Notes: generated by a model from the letters alone, not told the origin. A stretch of DNA of 17,341 nucleotides from VYDC01 sp034420495 (GCA_034420495.1 DAOULG010000242.1:1-17341), one strand, 5' to 3'. Positions 5,512 to 13,918 are shown, counted from the stretch's first letter. Numbers and translations: made by a program.

Positions 5512-7005
5512 GTGGGCAATCCGTGGGTCGTCGGCGTTTTCTGCGTCTACTTCGCCGGCCTCATCCTCATCGCGCTCAGCGGCGCCCGCCGGATGCGCAA
5601 CATGGGCGACTACGTCCTGGGCGGTCGGAGCCTGAGCAGCGTCACCGCCGCTCTCAGCGCCGGATCCTCGACGACGAGCGCCTGGACCATGCTCGCCCTC
5701 CCCGGCCTCGCCTTCGCCCACGGCCTCGGCGAGATGTGGGTGCCGGTCGGCGCCTCGCTCGGCATCTGGCTGAGTTGGACGGTGCTCGCGAGGCGACTCC
5801 GGCGCTACACCATCGAGGCGGGCGACATCCTGACACTGCCGGAGTTCTACGAGGTCCGCTTCGGAGACAGGACCGGCGTGCTTCGCACCGTCGCGTCTCT
5901 GATCACGATGCTCTTCGTGCTCTTCTACGTGACCTCGGGCCTGGTCGGGGGCTCGAAGCTGCTCGAGACCATCTTCGACGTCGACGCGGCGAGCGGGGTG
6001 CTGCTCACCCTCTTCGTCGTCGTCACCTACACCCTGATCGGCGGCTTCCTCGCCGTCTCCCGGACCGACGTCTTCCAGGCGCTGCTGATGCTCGGGAGTC
6101 TCGCCCTCATCGCCGTCGTGCTCACGGCGCACGCGGCCGACGACCCCGCGGGCCTCGACGGCGGCAGGGGCCTCCTCAACCCCTTCACCCACGACGGCAC
6201 GCCGCTCGACCTCGTCTTCGCGCTCTCGACCGCCGGCTGGGCCCTCGGCGCCTTCGGCTCGCAGCGGATCCTGCAGCGCTTCATGGCCATCGAGGACGAG
6301 GATCTGGTGGAGCGCAGCCGCAACATCTCGGCGGTCTGGCTCGTCGCGGTCTACGGGCTCGCTCTCGCCGTCGGCCTCCTCGCCGCCCCCGTCCTCACCG
6401 AGCGCGATCTCCTCCCGGAGGTCGCCGACCCGGAGCGCGTCTTCCTGGTCGTCTCCGAGGTCTTCTTCCACCCGGCGGTCACGGGCGTGCTCCTGGTCGC
6501 CGTGATCGCGGCCGTGATGAGCACCGCCGATTCGCAGCTGCTCCTCGCCTCGGCGGTCGCCACCGACGACGTGCCCCTCATGCGGCGGGTCAGCCGGAGC
6601 CTCACGCAGCGGTCACGGGTGTGGATGGGGCGCGGGATGCTGGTGGTCATCGGCGGCGGCGCGGCGCTCGTCGCGATCTTCTTCCCCGAGTCGATCTTCG
6701 ACCTGGTGAGCTACGCCTGGGGCGGCATGGGCGCGGCCTTCGGCCCGGTCACGATCCTGGCGCTCTACTGGCGCCGCCTCAACGCGTGGGGAGCCGCCTC
6801 GTCCATCGTCGCCGGAACGGCGGTCGCCACGATCTGGTGGTCGCTCTCCGGCGGCCCCGGCGACATGTGGGAGATGCAGCCCGCCACGCCGGGCTTCCTG
6901 GCGGCGACCGTCGCCGCGGTCTCGGTCTCGCTGCTGACGCCGGAGCCGCCCGCGGAGGTGGGCGCGCTCTTCGACCGGGTGAATTCCCCCCGCGCGCGGC
7001 CCTGA
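5512..7005 (+). CDS. Sodium:solute symporter, PutP (SSS) family
   Basis: This integral membrane protein of 497 residues should couple sodium entry to uptake of an organic solute such as proline, a betaine or a carboxylate. The first helix begins at once (WVVGVFCVYFAGLILIAL, 5-22). It is followed by the GDYVLGGRSLS loop, SAGSSTTSAWTMLALPG (49-65), GGFLAVSRTD (177-186), GAFGSQRILQRFMA and MSTADSQLLLAS (336-347). In PutP the Ser-Thr of that last motif helps bind sodium; here it is Ser337-Thr338. Length and hydrophobic pattern fit the usual 13-helix SSS fold. I chose GTG 5512 over TTG 5464 because a GGGG stretch lies five bases upstream and the protein then starts directly with helix 1. The substrate cannot be read from the sequence. 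The next gene starts 116 bases downstream on the same strand, with its own likely promoter. Confidence 0.9.
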   Translation: MGNPWVVGVFCVYFAGLILIALSGARRMRNMGDYVLGGRSLSSVTAALSAGSSTTSAWTMLALPGLAFAHGLGEMWVPVGASLGIWLSWTVLARRLRRYTIEAGDILTLPEFYEVRFGDRTGVLRTVASLITMLFVLFYVTSGLVGGSKLLETIFDVDAASGVLLTLFVVVTYTLIGGFLAVSRTDVFQALLMLGSLALIAVVLTAHAADDPAGLDGGRGLLNPFTHDGTPLDLVFALSTAGWALGAFGSQRILQRFMAIEDEDLVERSRNISAVWLVAVYGLALAVGLLAAPVLTERDLLPEVADPERVFLVVSEVFFHPAVTGVLLVAVIAAVMSTADSQLLLASAVATDDVPLMRRVSRSLTQRSRVWMGRGMLVVIGGGAALVAIFFPESIFDLVSYAWGGMGAAFGPVTILALYWRRLNAWGAASSIVAGTAVATIWWSLSGGPGDMWEMQPATPGFLAATVAAVSVSLLTPEPPAEVGALFDRVNSPRARP

Positions 7006-7067
7006 CGGCCCGCGGCGGCGAGGAGCGGGCCGGAGGCGGCGCCCTGCCCGCCCGGCGCGCGGGCACC

Positions 7068-7073
7068 TACAAT
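7068..7073 (+). promoter_or_regulatory. Candidate -10 box (TACAAT)
   Basis: TACAAT matches five of six -10 consensus bases and lies 48 bases upstream of the GTG start at 7122, in the gap after the symporter gene. The -35 region (around 7045-7050) is a poor match. It suggests separate transcription of the CoA-ligase-like and methyltransferase-like pair. Confidence 0.4.
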
Positions 7074-7121
7074 CTCGGTGCGCACCCGCCCGCAGGGGTC
7101 GCGCCAGGGAATCGGGGAGCC

Positions 7122-8666
7122 GTGGCCGAAAGGGACGACGAGCCGGCCGCCGGCGCGGCCCGCGGCGCCCGGGGGGCGCGCGGCGAGGCCGCGGCCCCGC
7201 ATCCGCTCGAGGCGATCTTCCACCCGCGGGCGATCGCCGTCGTCGGGACCCCCTCCGGCGACCCCCACGGCGGGAACTTCCTCCGCTCGCTGCGCGCCAC
7301 GGGATACGACCGGGAGCACGCGCTCTACCCGGTGAACCCCCGGGGCGGCACCATCGGGGGCCTCCCCGCCTACCCCTCGCTCCTCGACTGCCCCGGGCCC
7401 GTCGATCACGTCATCTCCCAGGTGCCGGCCGTGGCCGTCCCCGGCCTCGTCGAGCAGTGCGTCGAGAAGGGCGTGCGGACGCTGCACCTCTTCACCGCCG
7501 GCTTCTCCGAGACCGGCGACCCCGAGCGCGCCCGCGCCGAGCGCTCCGCGGTGGGCCGCGCCGTCTCCGCCGGCATCCGCGTCATCGGCCCCAACTGCAT
7601 GGGCATCTATGTCCCCGGGGAGCGCATCTCCTTCACCGGGGAGCCGCCGACCGAGCCCGGCAGCGTCTTCCTGCTCTCCCAGTCCGGCGTCAACGCCGCC
7701 GACACGATCTTCCGGCTCGGCGCCGTCGGGCTCCGCTTCTCGAAGGTCGTCTCCTACGGGAACGGTGCCGACCTCACCGCGCACGACTTCCTCGACTACG
7801 CCGCCTCCGACCCCGAGACCGAGATCGTCGCCGCCTACATCGAGGGCGTCTCCGACGGGCCGGCGTTCGCGGAGGCGCTCCGGCGCTGCGCCCGCGTGAA
7901 GCCGACCGTCATCCTCAAGGGCGGCCTCACCGGGGCGGGGGCGCGGGCGGCGAACTCGCACACGGGATCGCTCGCCGGCTCGACCGAGGTCTTCGAGGCG
8001 CTCTGCCGCCAGGCCGGCGCGCTGCGCGTCGAGAGCATGGCGGAGCTGCGCGACGTGCTGCTCGCGCTCACCACCTCGGTGCGGCGCGTCCGGGGCCCGG
8101 GGGTGGTCGTGCTCAGCTCGGGCGGCGGCTTCGCGGTGCTCTCCTCCGACGCGATCGCCCGCGCGGGCCTCGAGGTTCCCGAGCTCCCCGGGGAGACGCA
8201 GGGGGCGCTCTCCCGGCTGGTGCCGGTCGCCGGGACGTCGGTCCGCAACCCCGTCGATGCGAGTTTCGACGGTTCGCAGGGGCGCTCCGAGGGCGACCCC
8301 GACCGCCTGAGGCTCGCCGTCTCGGAGGTCGCACGCTCCCCCGTCACCGACGTCGTCTTCCTCTCCACGAGCCGGGTTCCCTGGCTCACCGACTCGGCCT
8401 CCGGCGCCGAGGACGAGCGCGACCCCTACGAGGCGGCGCGGGAGCTCGGCGAGCAGGTGGCGGCGCTCCAGCGCGGGCTCGAGACGCCCCTCCTCTACAT
8501 CCAGCGCGAGCGGATCTGGGGGGATATCGGCCCGGATCTCGAGATCGCCCGCACCGCCTATGCGGGCGGCGTCGCCGTCTACGAGAGCATCGAGCGCGCC
8601 GCGCGCGCGGTGGCGCAGCTGCTCGCCTGGCGCGCGTATCGCGATGGCCTCCCCGAGATCCTCTAG
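7122..8666 (+). CDS. CoA-binding ADP-forming acyl-CoA synthetase, alpha-type subunit
   Basis: The 514-residue protein has the three domains of the alpha subunit of NDP-forming acetate/acyl-CoA ligases. The CoA-binding Rossmann domain runs from about 29 to 165 (HPRAIAVVGTPSG at 34-46, then VNPRGG, FTAGFSE and IGPNCMGIY). A succinyl-CoA-synthetase-like domain follows (LSQSGVNAA, VSYGNGADL, ILKGGLTGAGARAANSHTGS). The third domain contains VVVLSSGGGFAVLSSDA and ends after VRNPVDAS. His280 in NSHTGSLAGS is the expected phospho-histidine. The ATP-grasp domain that completes the reaction (acyl-CoA + ADP + phosphate to acid + CoA + ATP) is absent and not encoded nearby, so a separate beta subunit or a different role is needed. 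Residues 1-28 are a low-complexity Ala/Gly/Arg tail. GTG 7122 has GGGGAG only two bases upstream, which is tight. It overlaps the next gene by 23 bases. Confidence 0.83.
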   Translation: MAERDDEPAAGAARGARGARGEAAAPHPLEAIFHPRAIAVVGTPSGDPHGGNFLRSLRATGYDREHALYPVNPRGGTIGGLPAYPSLLDCPGPVDHVISQVPAVAVPGLVEQCVEKGVRTLHLFTAGFSETGDPERARAERSAVGRAVSAGIRVIGPNCMGIYVPGERISFTGEPPTEPGSVFLLSQSGVNAADTIFRLGAVGLRFSKVVSYGNGADLTAHDFLDYAASDPETEIVAAYIEGVSDGPAFAEALRRCARVKPTVILKGGLTGAGARAANSHTGSLAGSTEVFEALCRQAGALRVESMAELRDVLLALTTSVRRVRGPGVVVLSSGGGFAVLSSDAIARAGLEVPELPGETQGALSRLVPVAGTSVRNPVDASFDGSQGRSEGDPDRLRLAVSEVARSPVTDVVFLSTSRVPWLTDSASGAEDERDPYEAARELGEQVAALQRGLETPLLYIQRERIWGDIGPDLEIARTAYAGGVAVYESIERAARAVAQLLAWRAYRDGLPEIL

Positions 8667-9615
8667 CCCGCCCGCGCCGGCGGCGCCCCTCCTGGTCGGC
8701 CAGTCGCTCGAGATCTGGCGCGAGCCGGCACCCGGCCGGCACCCGCTCCGCGCCTCTCCGCAGGAGCGCGAGTCCTCCGCGAGGGCGCAGCTCGCGCTCG
8801 GCGCGGGGGCGCTCGACCTGAACGCCGGCGCGGGCGGCGACCTCGCGGGCGAGCTCTCAGGCTCCGCCCGCCACCTCGCCCGGCTCTTCCCCGACGTGCC
8901 GCTGCTCCTCGACTGCGGCGACGCGGGCGCGCTCGCCGTCGCGCTGGAGCGCGCGGCGATGGGGGCCCCCGCCCGCCCGGCGCCGCTGGTGGCGAACTCC
9001 CTGCGCCCGGGCGATCCGGCCGCAGGGAGGCTGCTCCGGGCCGCCGTCCGGACCGGAGCCGGCCTCGTGATCTCCCCGGCGGAGGCGGATCGGCGGGACC
9101 CGCCGCGCCCGGTGCGGCCGCTGCTGGCGCTCGTCGAGGTGGCTGCGCGGCGCGCGCGAGAGGCCGGTGCCGAGGGACCGCTCTTCGCCGACGCGCTCGC
9201 CTACCCGCCGCTCAGCGATCCGGATCGCTCCCGCCGCTCGCTCGAGCTGCTGCGGGCGTTCCGGGACTCGCCCGAGGGGCTCATCCCGCTCGTCGCGGTG
9301 GGAAACGTCGGGGTCCGCGGCCCCGCCCGGCTGCGGGCCGCCGTGCGGCGCCTCTACGCGGCGGCGGCGCTCGGCTCGGGGGCGCGGGCGCTCATCCTCC
9401 CGGTCGAGGATCGCCGGCTGGTCGCCGCCATCTCGGAGCTGACCGCGGCCGGGCTGCCGGGGGCGGATCCCGGTCCCCCCGGGGGCGCGCTCTCCCGCGA
9501 GCTCCCCTGGCTCCGCCGCGTGATGCGCGCCGCCTCCGTGGGAGAGGAGCTTCCCGCCCCTCCCTCGTCGCTGCGGGGGCACGGGCGGGAGGCGTGGGAG
9601 ATCCTGCGCGCGTGA
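8644..9615 (+). CDS. Methyltetrahydrofolate methyltransferase-like (pterin-binding) protein
   Basis: The 323-residue protein reads as a TIM barrel of the pterin-binding family that includes the corrinoid-directed methyltransferase AcsE (MeTr) and dihydropteroate synthase. The blocks follow MeTr in order: ALDLNAG (56-62), PLLLDCGD (86-93), PLVANS (114-119), AGLVISPAEAD (139-149), GPLFADALAYPPL (178-190), IPLVAVGNVGV (214-224) and AAALGSGARALILP (240-253). Asp90, Asn118, Asp183 and Asn221 line up with the residues that contact methylfolate in MeTr (Asp75, Asn96, Asp160, Asn199 from memory), so pterin binding is probably kept. ATG 8644 lies inside the end of the preceding gene, implying coupled translation. 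No corrinoid protein or reductive activase is in the window, so the methyl acceptor is unknown. Residues 1-15 and 265-310 are poorly conserved proline/alanine-rich segments. Confidence 0.75.
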   Translation: MASPRSSSPPAPAAPLLVGQSLEIWREPAPGRHPLRASPQERESSARAQLALGAGALDLNAGAGGDLAGELSGSARHLARLFPDVPLLLDCGDAGALAVALERAAMGAPARPAPLVANSLRPGDPAAGRLLRAAVRTGAGLVISPAEADRRDPPRPVRPLLALVEVAARRAREAGAEGPLFADALAYPPLSDPDRSRRSLELLRAFRDSPEGLIPLVAVGNVGVRGPARLRAAVRRLYAAAALGSGARALILPVEDRRLVAAISELTAAGLPGADPGPPGGALSRELPWLRRVMRAASVGEELPAPPSSLRGHGREAWEILRA

Positions 9616-9617
9616 GT

Positions 9618-9637
9618 GGGACGGCCCGGCCGCTCCC
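9618..9637. terminator. Imperfect hairpin between convergent genes
   Basis: GGGA and CGG (9618-9624) can pair with CCG and TCCC (9630-9637) around a CCCGG loop with one bulged C. It fills the 28-base gap between the convergent stops at 9615 and 9644, a sensible place for a shared terminator. No T-run is visible. Confidence 0.3.
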
Positions 9638-9643
9638 CTCCGC

Positions 9644-10156
9644 CTACGCGCCCTCTCCGAGCATCCCGGCCAGCTTCTCCAGGGCCTGCGTCCACCCGCC
9701 GCCGGCGCCGGAGGCCATGGCGTCGTCGCCCCATCCCTCCTGGCGGAGGGTGAGGCGCGTCGTGCCGTCGCCGGGATCGGCGAGGGAGACCGAGAGCACG
9801 GTCTCGCTCGGGGCGTCCTCCGGCATGCCGTAATGGCTCGCCGGCACGGTGTTGCCGGCCGCATCCGCCATGCACATCGTGGCGACGAGGCGCTCGTTCG
9901 GCACGAGCTCCGTGAAGACCCCCGCGTTGTAGTACTCGAAGCCGTCGGGCGAGCGAAGACCCCAGAGGTAGCGGCCGCCGGGGCGCAGGTCGATCTCGCA
10001 GAGGTGCCCGCGCATCCCGGCCGGCCCGTACCAGCGGATGACCTGCTCCGGCCGGGTCCACGCCGCCCAGACGCGCTCGGGGGGCGCGCCGAGGACGGCG
10101 CCGACGATGACGGCGCCCTCCTCCACGCTCACGCTCGCGGTCCCGTCTGCTGCCAT
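9644..10156 (-). CDS. AHSA1/SRPBCC-family protein
   Basis: The 170-residue protein has the START-like (SRPBCC) fold signature of the Activator of Hsp90 ATPase homologue 1-like family: a first strand at 15-23, then APPERVWAAWTRPEQVIRWYGP (24-45, in two halves around TRPE), DLRPGGRYLW (56-65), the GVFTELVPNERLV strand-turn (79-91) and a C-terminal helix WTQALEKLAGML (155-166). Bacterial members are small cytoplasmic proteins with a hydrophobic ligand cavity, and their ligands are generally unknown. ATG 10156 has GAGGAGG six to eight bases upstream, an excellent ribosome site. The next gene upstream on the strand ends 141 bases away. The length is typical, and nothing suggests truncation. Confidence 0.85.
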   Translation of the reverse strand: MAADGTASVSVEEGAVIVGAVLGAPPERVWAAWTRPEQVIRWYGPAGMRGHLCEIDLRPGGRYLWGLRSPDGFEYYNAGVFTELVPNERLVATMCMADAAGNTVPASHYGMPEDAPSETVLSVSLADPGDGTTRLTLRQEGWGDDAMASGAGGGWTQALEKLAGMLGEGA

Positions 10157-10297
10157 CGTCTCCTCCTCGCGGCCGGCGGGGTCGTCGCCGGGGCGGAGCC
10201 GGGCGCGACGCCGCGCCTCCCCCGCCTCCGTCCGGCCAGCCTCTGGGCGCGGTGCGCGCCGGTCAAGGAGGCGGCCCGGCGTCCGGGGCGACGGGTC

Positions 10298-11293
10298 TTA
10301 CCCGCGGTACTCCTCCCGGAGCGCCTCTCTCGCCTCCGCCAGCGCGGGGGCGTCGGCTACGGAGAGCCGGATGCCGAGGCCCGCCGCGACCGGCTCGACG
10401 AGCCGGGCGGATGCGGACGAGTCGACGACGATCTCCGCCGGGAGCCGGTCGGCGCCCTCGAGCAGCTCGACGAGCCGGTCCCGCCGCTCCGCGGTCGACG
10501 GTCGCTCGCCCAGTATCTCGGCGCCCAGTATCACCCCCGAGCGCCCGTCCACGGCGAGGACCACGGTCGGGTAGTAGGGCCGGCTCCCGCTGCGCTCCTG
10601 GACCGGCGCACCCAGGAAGAAGCTGTCCACCTCCCAGACGGAGGGGCCCCGGCGCCGGGATCGCACGAGCCGCCTCAGCCGCAGCTCGTCGGTGCTCTCG
10701 GGCGGGGCGGATTCCAGCGGGTGCGACGCGGGCCCGGGGCGCCCCTCCGGCTCCCGCTCGTGCGTGGGCAGCCGCGCCGGGTCGGCGGCCGGCGCCTCCG
10801 GCCTCACCGGCGCGTCCCGGGTGAGCTCGGTCACCGTCCGGAGCGCCTGCGTCAGGAACCGGGCCTCCTCGGCGTCGAGGTGCCAGGGCGCATAGCCGGG
10901 CGTGAGCCGGCGGAAGAGGGGCCAGCGGCCCCGTCCCCGGAAGCGGATTCCCAGGGTGCGGATGACGGCGAGGTCCGCGCTCCGGAGCTGCTCCCTGTCG
11001 ACCCGCAGCGCCCAGATCGCATTCAGGGCGTGCACCGCCTCCGGCGACTCCGGGTCGAGCTCGTCCGACATCGTCCGGTAATAGGCCGCGAGTCCGTCGT
11101 CGCCGAGGTAGAGGGCGAGGCCGTATGCCGTCCCGGCCGCCCCCGTGACGATGCCGTACCCCGCCTCGCCCCGCAGCTCACCGTCGCAGACGATGAGATC
11201 CGAGTCGCCGAAGAACCGCCACGGCTCCGCGCCGCAGTAGTCGGCGAACGCCGCGTGGAGACCCCGCCACACCGCCGTCGTCGGCTGCGCCAT
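10298..11293 (-). CDS. DUF7309/DUF6930-like protein of unknown function
   Basis: The 331-residue product has two parts joined by a Pro/Ala/Glu-rich linker at about 160-205. The N-terminal part has EPWRFFGDSDLIV (23-35), YGIVTGAAGTAYGLALYLGDDGL (46-68, in two halves) and TPGYAPWHLDAEEARFL (131-147). The C-terminal part has VWEVDSFFLGAPVQE (219-233), RPYYPTVVLAVD (238-249), GVILGAEILG (253-262) and LGIRLSVADAPALAEAR (306-322). These match, from memory, two domains of unknown function that often occur together (DUF7309 and DUF6930); the names need a profile search. No catalytic motif, signal peptide or membrane helix is visible. The start ATG 11293 has a GGGGGCGG stretch directly upstream. The gene lies 44 bases after the MMPL transporter gene on the same strand, so co-transcription is likely. 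Confidence 0.7.
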   Translation of the reverse strand: MAQPTTAVWRGLHAAFADYCGAEPWRFFGDSDLIVCDGELRGEAGYGIVTGAAGTAYGLALYLGDDGLAAYYRTMSDELDPESPEAVHALNAIWALRVDREQLRSADLAVIRTLGIRFRGRGRWPLFRRLTPGYAPWHLDAEEARFLTQALRTVTELTRDAPVRPEAPAADPARLPTHEREPEGRPGPASHPLESAPPESTDELRLRRLVRSRRRGPSVWEVDSFFLGAPVQERSGSRPYYPTVVLAVDGRSGVILGAEILGERPSTAERRDRLVELLEGADRLPAEIVVDSSASARLVEPVAAGLGIRLSVADAPALAEAREALREEYRG

Positions 11294-11337
11294 CCGCCCC
11301 CGCCCGCTCCGGGCCCGGCGATGCGGGCACGCCTACC

Positions 11338-13692
11338 CTACAGCGGCGCCGCCGCCCCCGGCTCCCGCCCACCGGCCTCCCCCGGCTGCTCGATGGTGAG
11401 GCGCGGCAGCACGCGGTCGAGCCAGCGGGGCACCCACCAGTTGCGCTCGCCGAGGAGCTCCATCGCCGCCGGCACCAGCAGCAGCCGGACCACCGTTGCA
11501 TCGAGCAGCACGGCGACGGCCAGGCCGAGACCGAGCATCTTGATGGCGCGGTTGTCCTCGAAGACGAAGCTCCCGAAGACGACGACCATGATGGCCGCGG
11601 CCGCGGTGATGACCCTTGCCGTCGAGGCGAGCCCGTCGGCGACCGAGGTCTCGGCGTCGCCGCTGCGGTCGTACTCCTCCCGCACGCGCGAGAGCAGGAA
11701 GACCTCGTAGTCCATCGAGAGCCCGAAGACGATGGCGAACAGCATCATCGGGATGAAGGGCTCGATGGGGCCGGCGTCGACGCCGATGAGCGAGCCCAGC
11801 CAGCCGTGCTGGAAGACCAGCGCCACGATGCCGTAGGCCGCGGCGATGGAGAGCAGGTTCATGATCACGGCCTTCAGGGGGACGAGCAGCGAGCGGAAGA
11901 CGACCGTCAGCAGCAGGAAGGAGAGCACGAGCACGGCCGCGATGAAGACGGGCGTGCGGCCCGCCAGGTAGTCGGTGAAGTCGACGCCCAGCGGGACGAA
12001 GCCGGTGACGTTGACCTCCATCGTGGTGCCGCCGACGACCGCGGGGATCGCCTCCGCGCGCAGCCGGTCCACCAGGTCGGCGGTCGCGGGATCCTGCGGC
12101 GCGGTCGCCGCGAAGACCCGCATCACGTAGGCCTCAGAGCGCTCGGGGTCGGCGGGGTTGCTGGGCAGCGGGCGGTTGACGGAGACCACGCCCTCGGTGG
12201 CCGCGATCCCGGCGACGAGCGGCCCCAGGGCCGCGCGATCCCGCTCCGCGCCCACCTCGGCCGTGATGGTGAGAGGCCCGTTGAAGCCGGGGCCGAAGCC
12301 CTCGGCGAGGAGGTCGTAGGCGCGGCGCGTGGTCGTCTCCTCGGGGAAGTTGCCGTCGTCGGCGAAGCCGAGCTGCAGCGAGCGCGCCGGCGCCGCCATC
12401 ACCAGCAGCAGAGCGGCGCCGGCGATGAGCGCTACCCAGGGCCGCGACTGCACCAGGCGGCTCCAGCGCCAGGAGAGCGTCTGCTGCATCGGCGCGCGGG
12501 CGCGGCGCGGGACGATCCCGCGAAGCGGCCTCACCACGAAACCGGCGACCAGCACCAGCGCGGCGAGCGGGACGCCGAGCAGCAGCGGCCGGAAGCCGAG
12601 CCCGAGGCCCAGCAGCGCGACCGCGACCAGCCCCGCCGCTATGAGGCCCCGCCAGCGCGTGACCTCGATCCGCTCGCCGGCGATGCGGATCAGCGCCGGC
12701 AGGAGGGTGACCGAGGCCGCCATCGTCGCCGCCACCGCGAGCGCCGCCGTCACGGCGAGCCCGGCGATGAACGGCAGGCCCATCAGGAGCATGCCGAGGA
12801 GCGAGATCACGACCGTGAGCCCGGCGAAGATCACCGCCCGACCGGCGGTGTCGAAGGCGACGCCGGCGGCGGGCCCCGCGCCCTCCCCGCCGGCGAGGCC
12901 GTCCCGGTACCGCGTGACGATGAGGAGCGCGTAGTCGAGGCCGACGCCGATCCCGATCATCGCGCCGATGGTCGTCGCGAACTCCGGGATCGAGAGCGCG
13001 TTGGAGAGGATCACCGCCAGGCCGAGGCCGAGGCCGACGCCCGCGGCCGCGATCGCTATGGGGAGTCCCATCGCCATCACCGAGCCGAAGGCGACGATCA
13101 GCACCACGACGGCGAACGCCAGCCCGATGAACTCGGACTGCGGCGGCTCGAACTCGCTCAGGGCCTCGCCGCCGATCTCGACCTGCAGGCCCGGCAGCTC
13201 GGGGATCAGGTGCGCCAGCTCGCCCCCGAGGCGGGAGGTCTCGTTGAAGTCGAGCTCCGGGGCGAGGTCGAGGCTCGCGAACGCGACGCGGCCGTCGGCG
13301 CTCACCTGCGGCCGGCCCGGCATGTGCGGGGTCCCCGGCTCGGGCGCCTGGGGGATGGGCGACGTCGCGGCGTACGGGCTCGTCAGGCTCACGCCCTCGT
13401 AGGCCGCGGCCTCCCGGAACATCTCCTCCATCGCCGCCCGCACCGCCGGATCGTCGACGCCCGCCTCGGAGCGGAAGACGATGGTGCCGCGGAACCCGCT
13501 GCCGAGGCCGCCGAAGTGCTCCTCCAGGGCCTCGAAGCCGTCGCGGCTGTCCGAGTCGGGCGCGTCGAGATCGGCGAAGAAGGCGGGCCCGACGGCGGCG
13601 GCCGCCGCGAGCGCCGCCACCACGGTCGCCACCCAGAGGGCGACCGTGCGCAGCGGGTTCCGGTAGCACCACGTGCTCAGCCGGAGCAGCAT
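11338..13692 (-). CDS. MMPL/RND-family membrane transporter
   Basis: This 784-residue inner-membrane protein should use the proton gradient to export a hydrophobic substrate such as a lipid or glycolipid. It has the MMPL repeat: one helix at about 14-39, a periplasmic porter domain (40-185), a helix bundle (186-336), a second helix start at 419-436, a second porter domain (437-580) and a second bundle (582-745). The proton-relay motifs are present in both halves: GVGLDYALL with Asp253-Tyr254 and GLSMDYEVF with Asp661-Tyr662, followed by RYRDG and RVREEYDR. The central loop holds two extra hydrophobic segments (about 349-368 and 370-388), unlike the usual soluble loop. The start is taken at ATG 13692, where the MmpL-like N-terminus (LSTWCYRNP) begins; an upstream in-frame start at 13806 would add a low-complexity Arg/Gly tail. 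It diverges from fhs across 226 bases. Confidence 0.92.
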   Translation of the reverse strand: MLLRLSTWCYRNPLRTVALWVATVVAALAAAAAVGPAFFADLDAPDSDSRDGFEALEEHFGGLGSGFRGTIVFRSEAGVDDPAVRAAMEEMFREAAAYEGVSLTSPYAATSPIPQAPEPGTPHMPGRPQVSADGRVAFASLDLAPELDFNETSRLGGELAHLIPELPGLQVEIGGEALSEFEPPQSEFIGLAFAVVVLIVAFGSVMAMGLPIAIAAAGVGLGLGLAVILSNALSIPEFATTIGAMIGIGVGLDYALLIVTRYRDGLAGGEGAGPAAGVAFDTAGRAVIFAGLTVVISLLGMLLMGLPFIAGLAVTAALAVAATMAASVTLLPALIRIAGERIEVTRWRGLIAAGLVAVALLGLGLGFRPLLLGVPLAALVLVAGFVVRPLRGIVPRRARAPMQQTLSWRWSRLVQSRPWVALIAGAALLLVMAAPARSLQLGFADDGNFPEETTTRRAYDLLAEGFGPGFNGPLTITAEVGAERDRAALGPLVAGIAATEGVVSVNRPLPSNPADPERSEAYVMRVFAATAPQDPATADLVDRLRAEAIPAVVGGTTMEVNVTGFVPLGVDFTDYLAGRTPVFIAAVLVLSFLLLTVVFRSLLVPLKAVIMNLLSIAAAYGIVALVFQHGWLGSLIGVDAGPIEPFIPMMLFAIVFGLSMDYEVFLLSRVREEYDRSGDAETSVADGLASTARVITAAAAIMVVVFGSFVFEDNRAIKMLGLGLAVAVLLDATVVRLLLVPAAMELLGERNWWVPRWLDRVLPRLTIEQPGEAGGREPGAAAPL

Positions 13693-13884
13693 CCGCGCCC
13701 CCCGCCAGCGCCCCGGGCCGGCGCCTGCGCCTCGCGCGGCGCGCCCGCCGGGGCCCGCGCAAGTCTCGGTGCTGCGGGGTTTACGGTCACTGGCCGCGGC
13801 CGGCATGCGGGAGGGCCTCAGGCGCCGGCCTCAGCCGACCGGGGGCTGGTGCACCCGCTCATCGATCGCATAGCGCAACCGGGG

Positions 13885-13890
13885 TACTCT
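13885..13890 (+). promoter_or_regulatory. Candidate -10 box (TACTCT) for fhs
   Basis: TACTCT lies 28 bases before the fhs ATG and upstream of its GGAGG site. It matches four of six -10 consensus bases and resembles the TACNNT boxes before the genes at 1669 and 7122. No good -35 box is seen, and I see no riboswitch-like fold in the rest of the divergent gap 13693-13918. Confidence 0.3.
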
Positions 13891-13918
13891 CGATCGGGGG
13901 GCGGTTCCGGAGGCCTCG

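Noticed and set aside
5388..7121. Open frame on the plus strand extending the CoA-ligase-like gene upstream to 5388
   Set aside because: It is a stop-free reading of another frame of the symporter gene, giving an Arg/Pro/His-rich product; the real domain content begins after GTG 7122.
6765..7961. 398-codon minus-strand frame opposite the symporter and CoA-ligase genes
   Set aside because: Shadow frame with repetitive Gly/Asp/Val/Arg composition and no recognisable motif.
9833..11710. 625-codon plus-strand open frame opposite the AHSA1 and DUF7309-like genes
   Set aside because: It spans two genes and their gap on the other strand, and the translation is low-complexity Arg/Pro/Gly; no family features.
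13693..13918. Possible THF or other riboswitch upstream of fhs
   Set aside because: The divergent gap has only short GC-rich palindromes and none of the conserved motifs I know for folate or glycine riboswitches.
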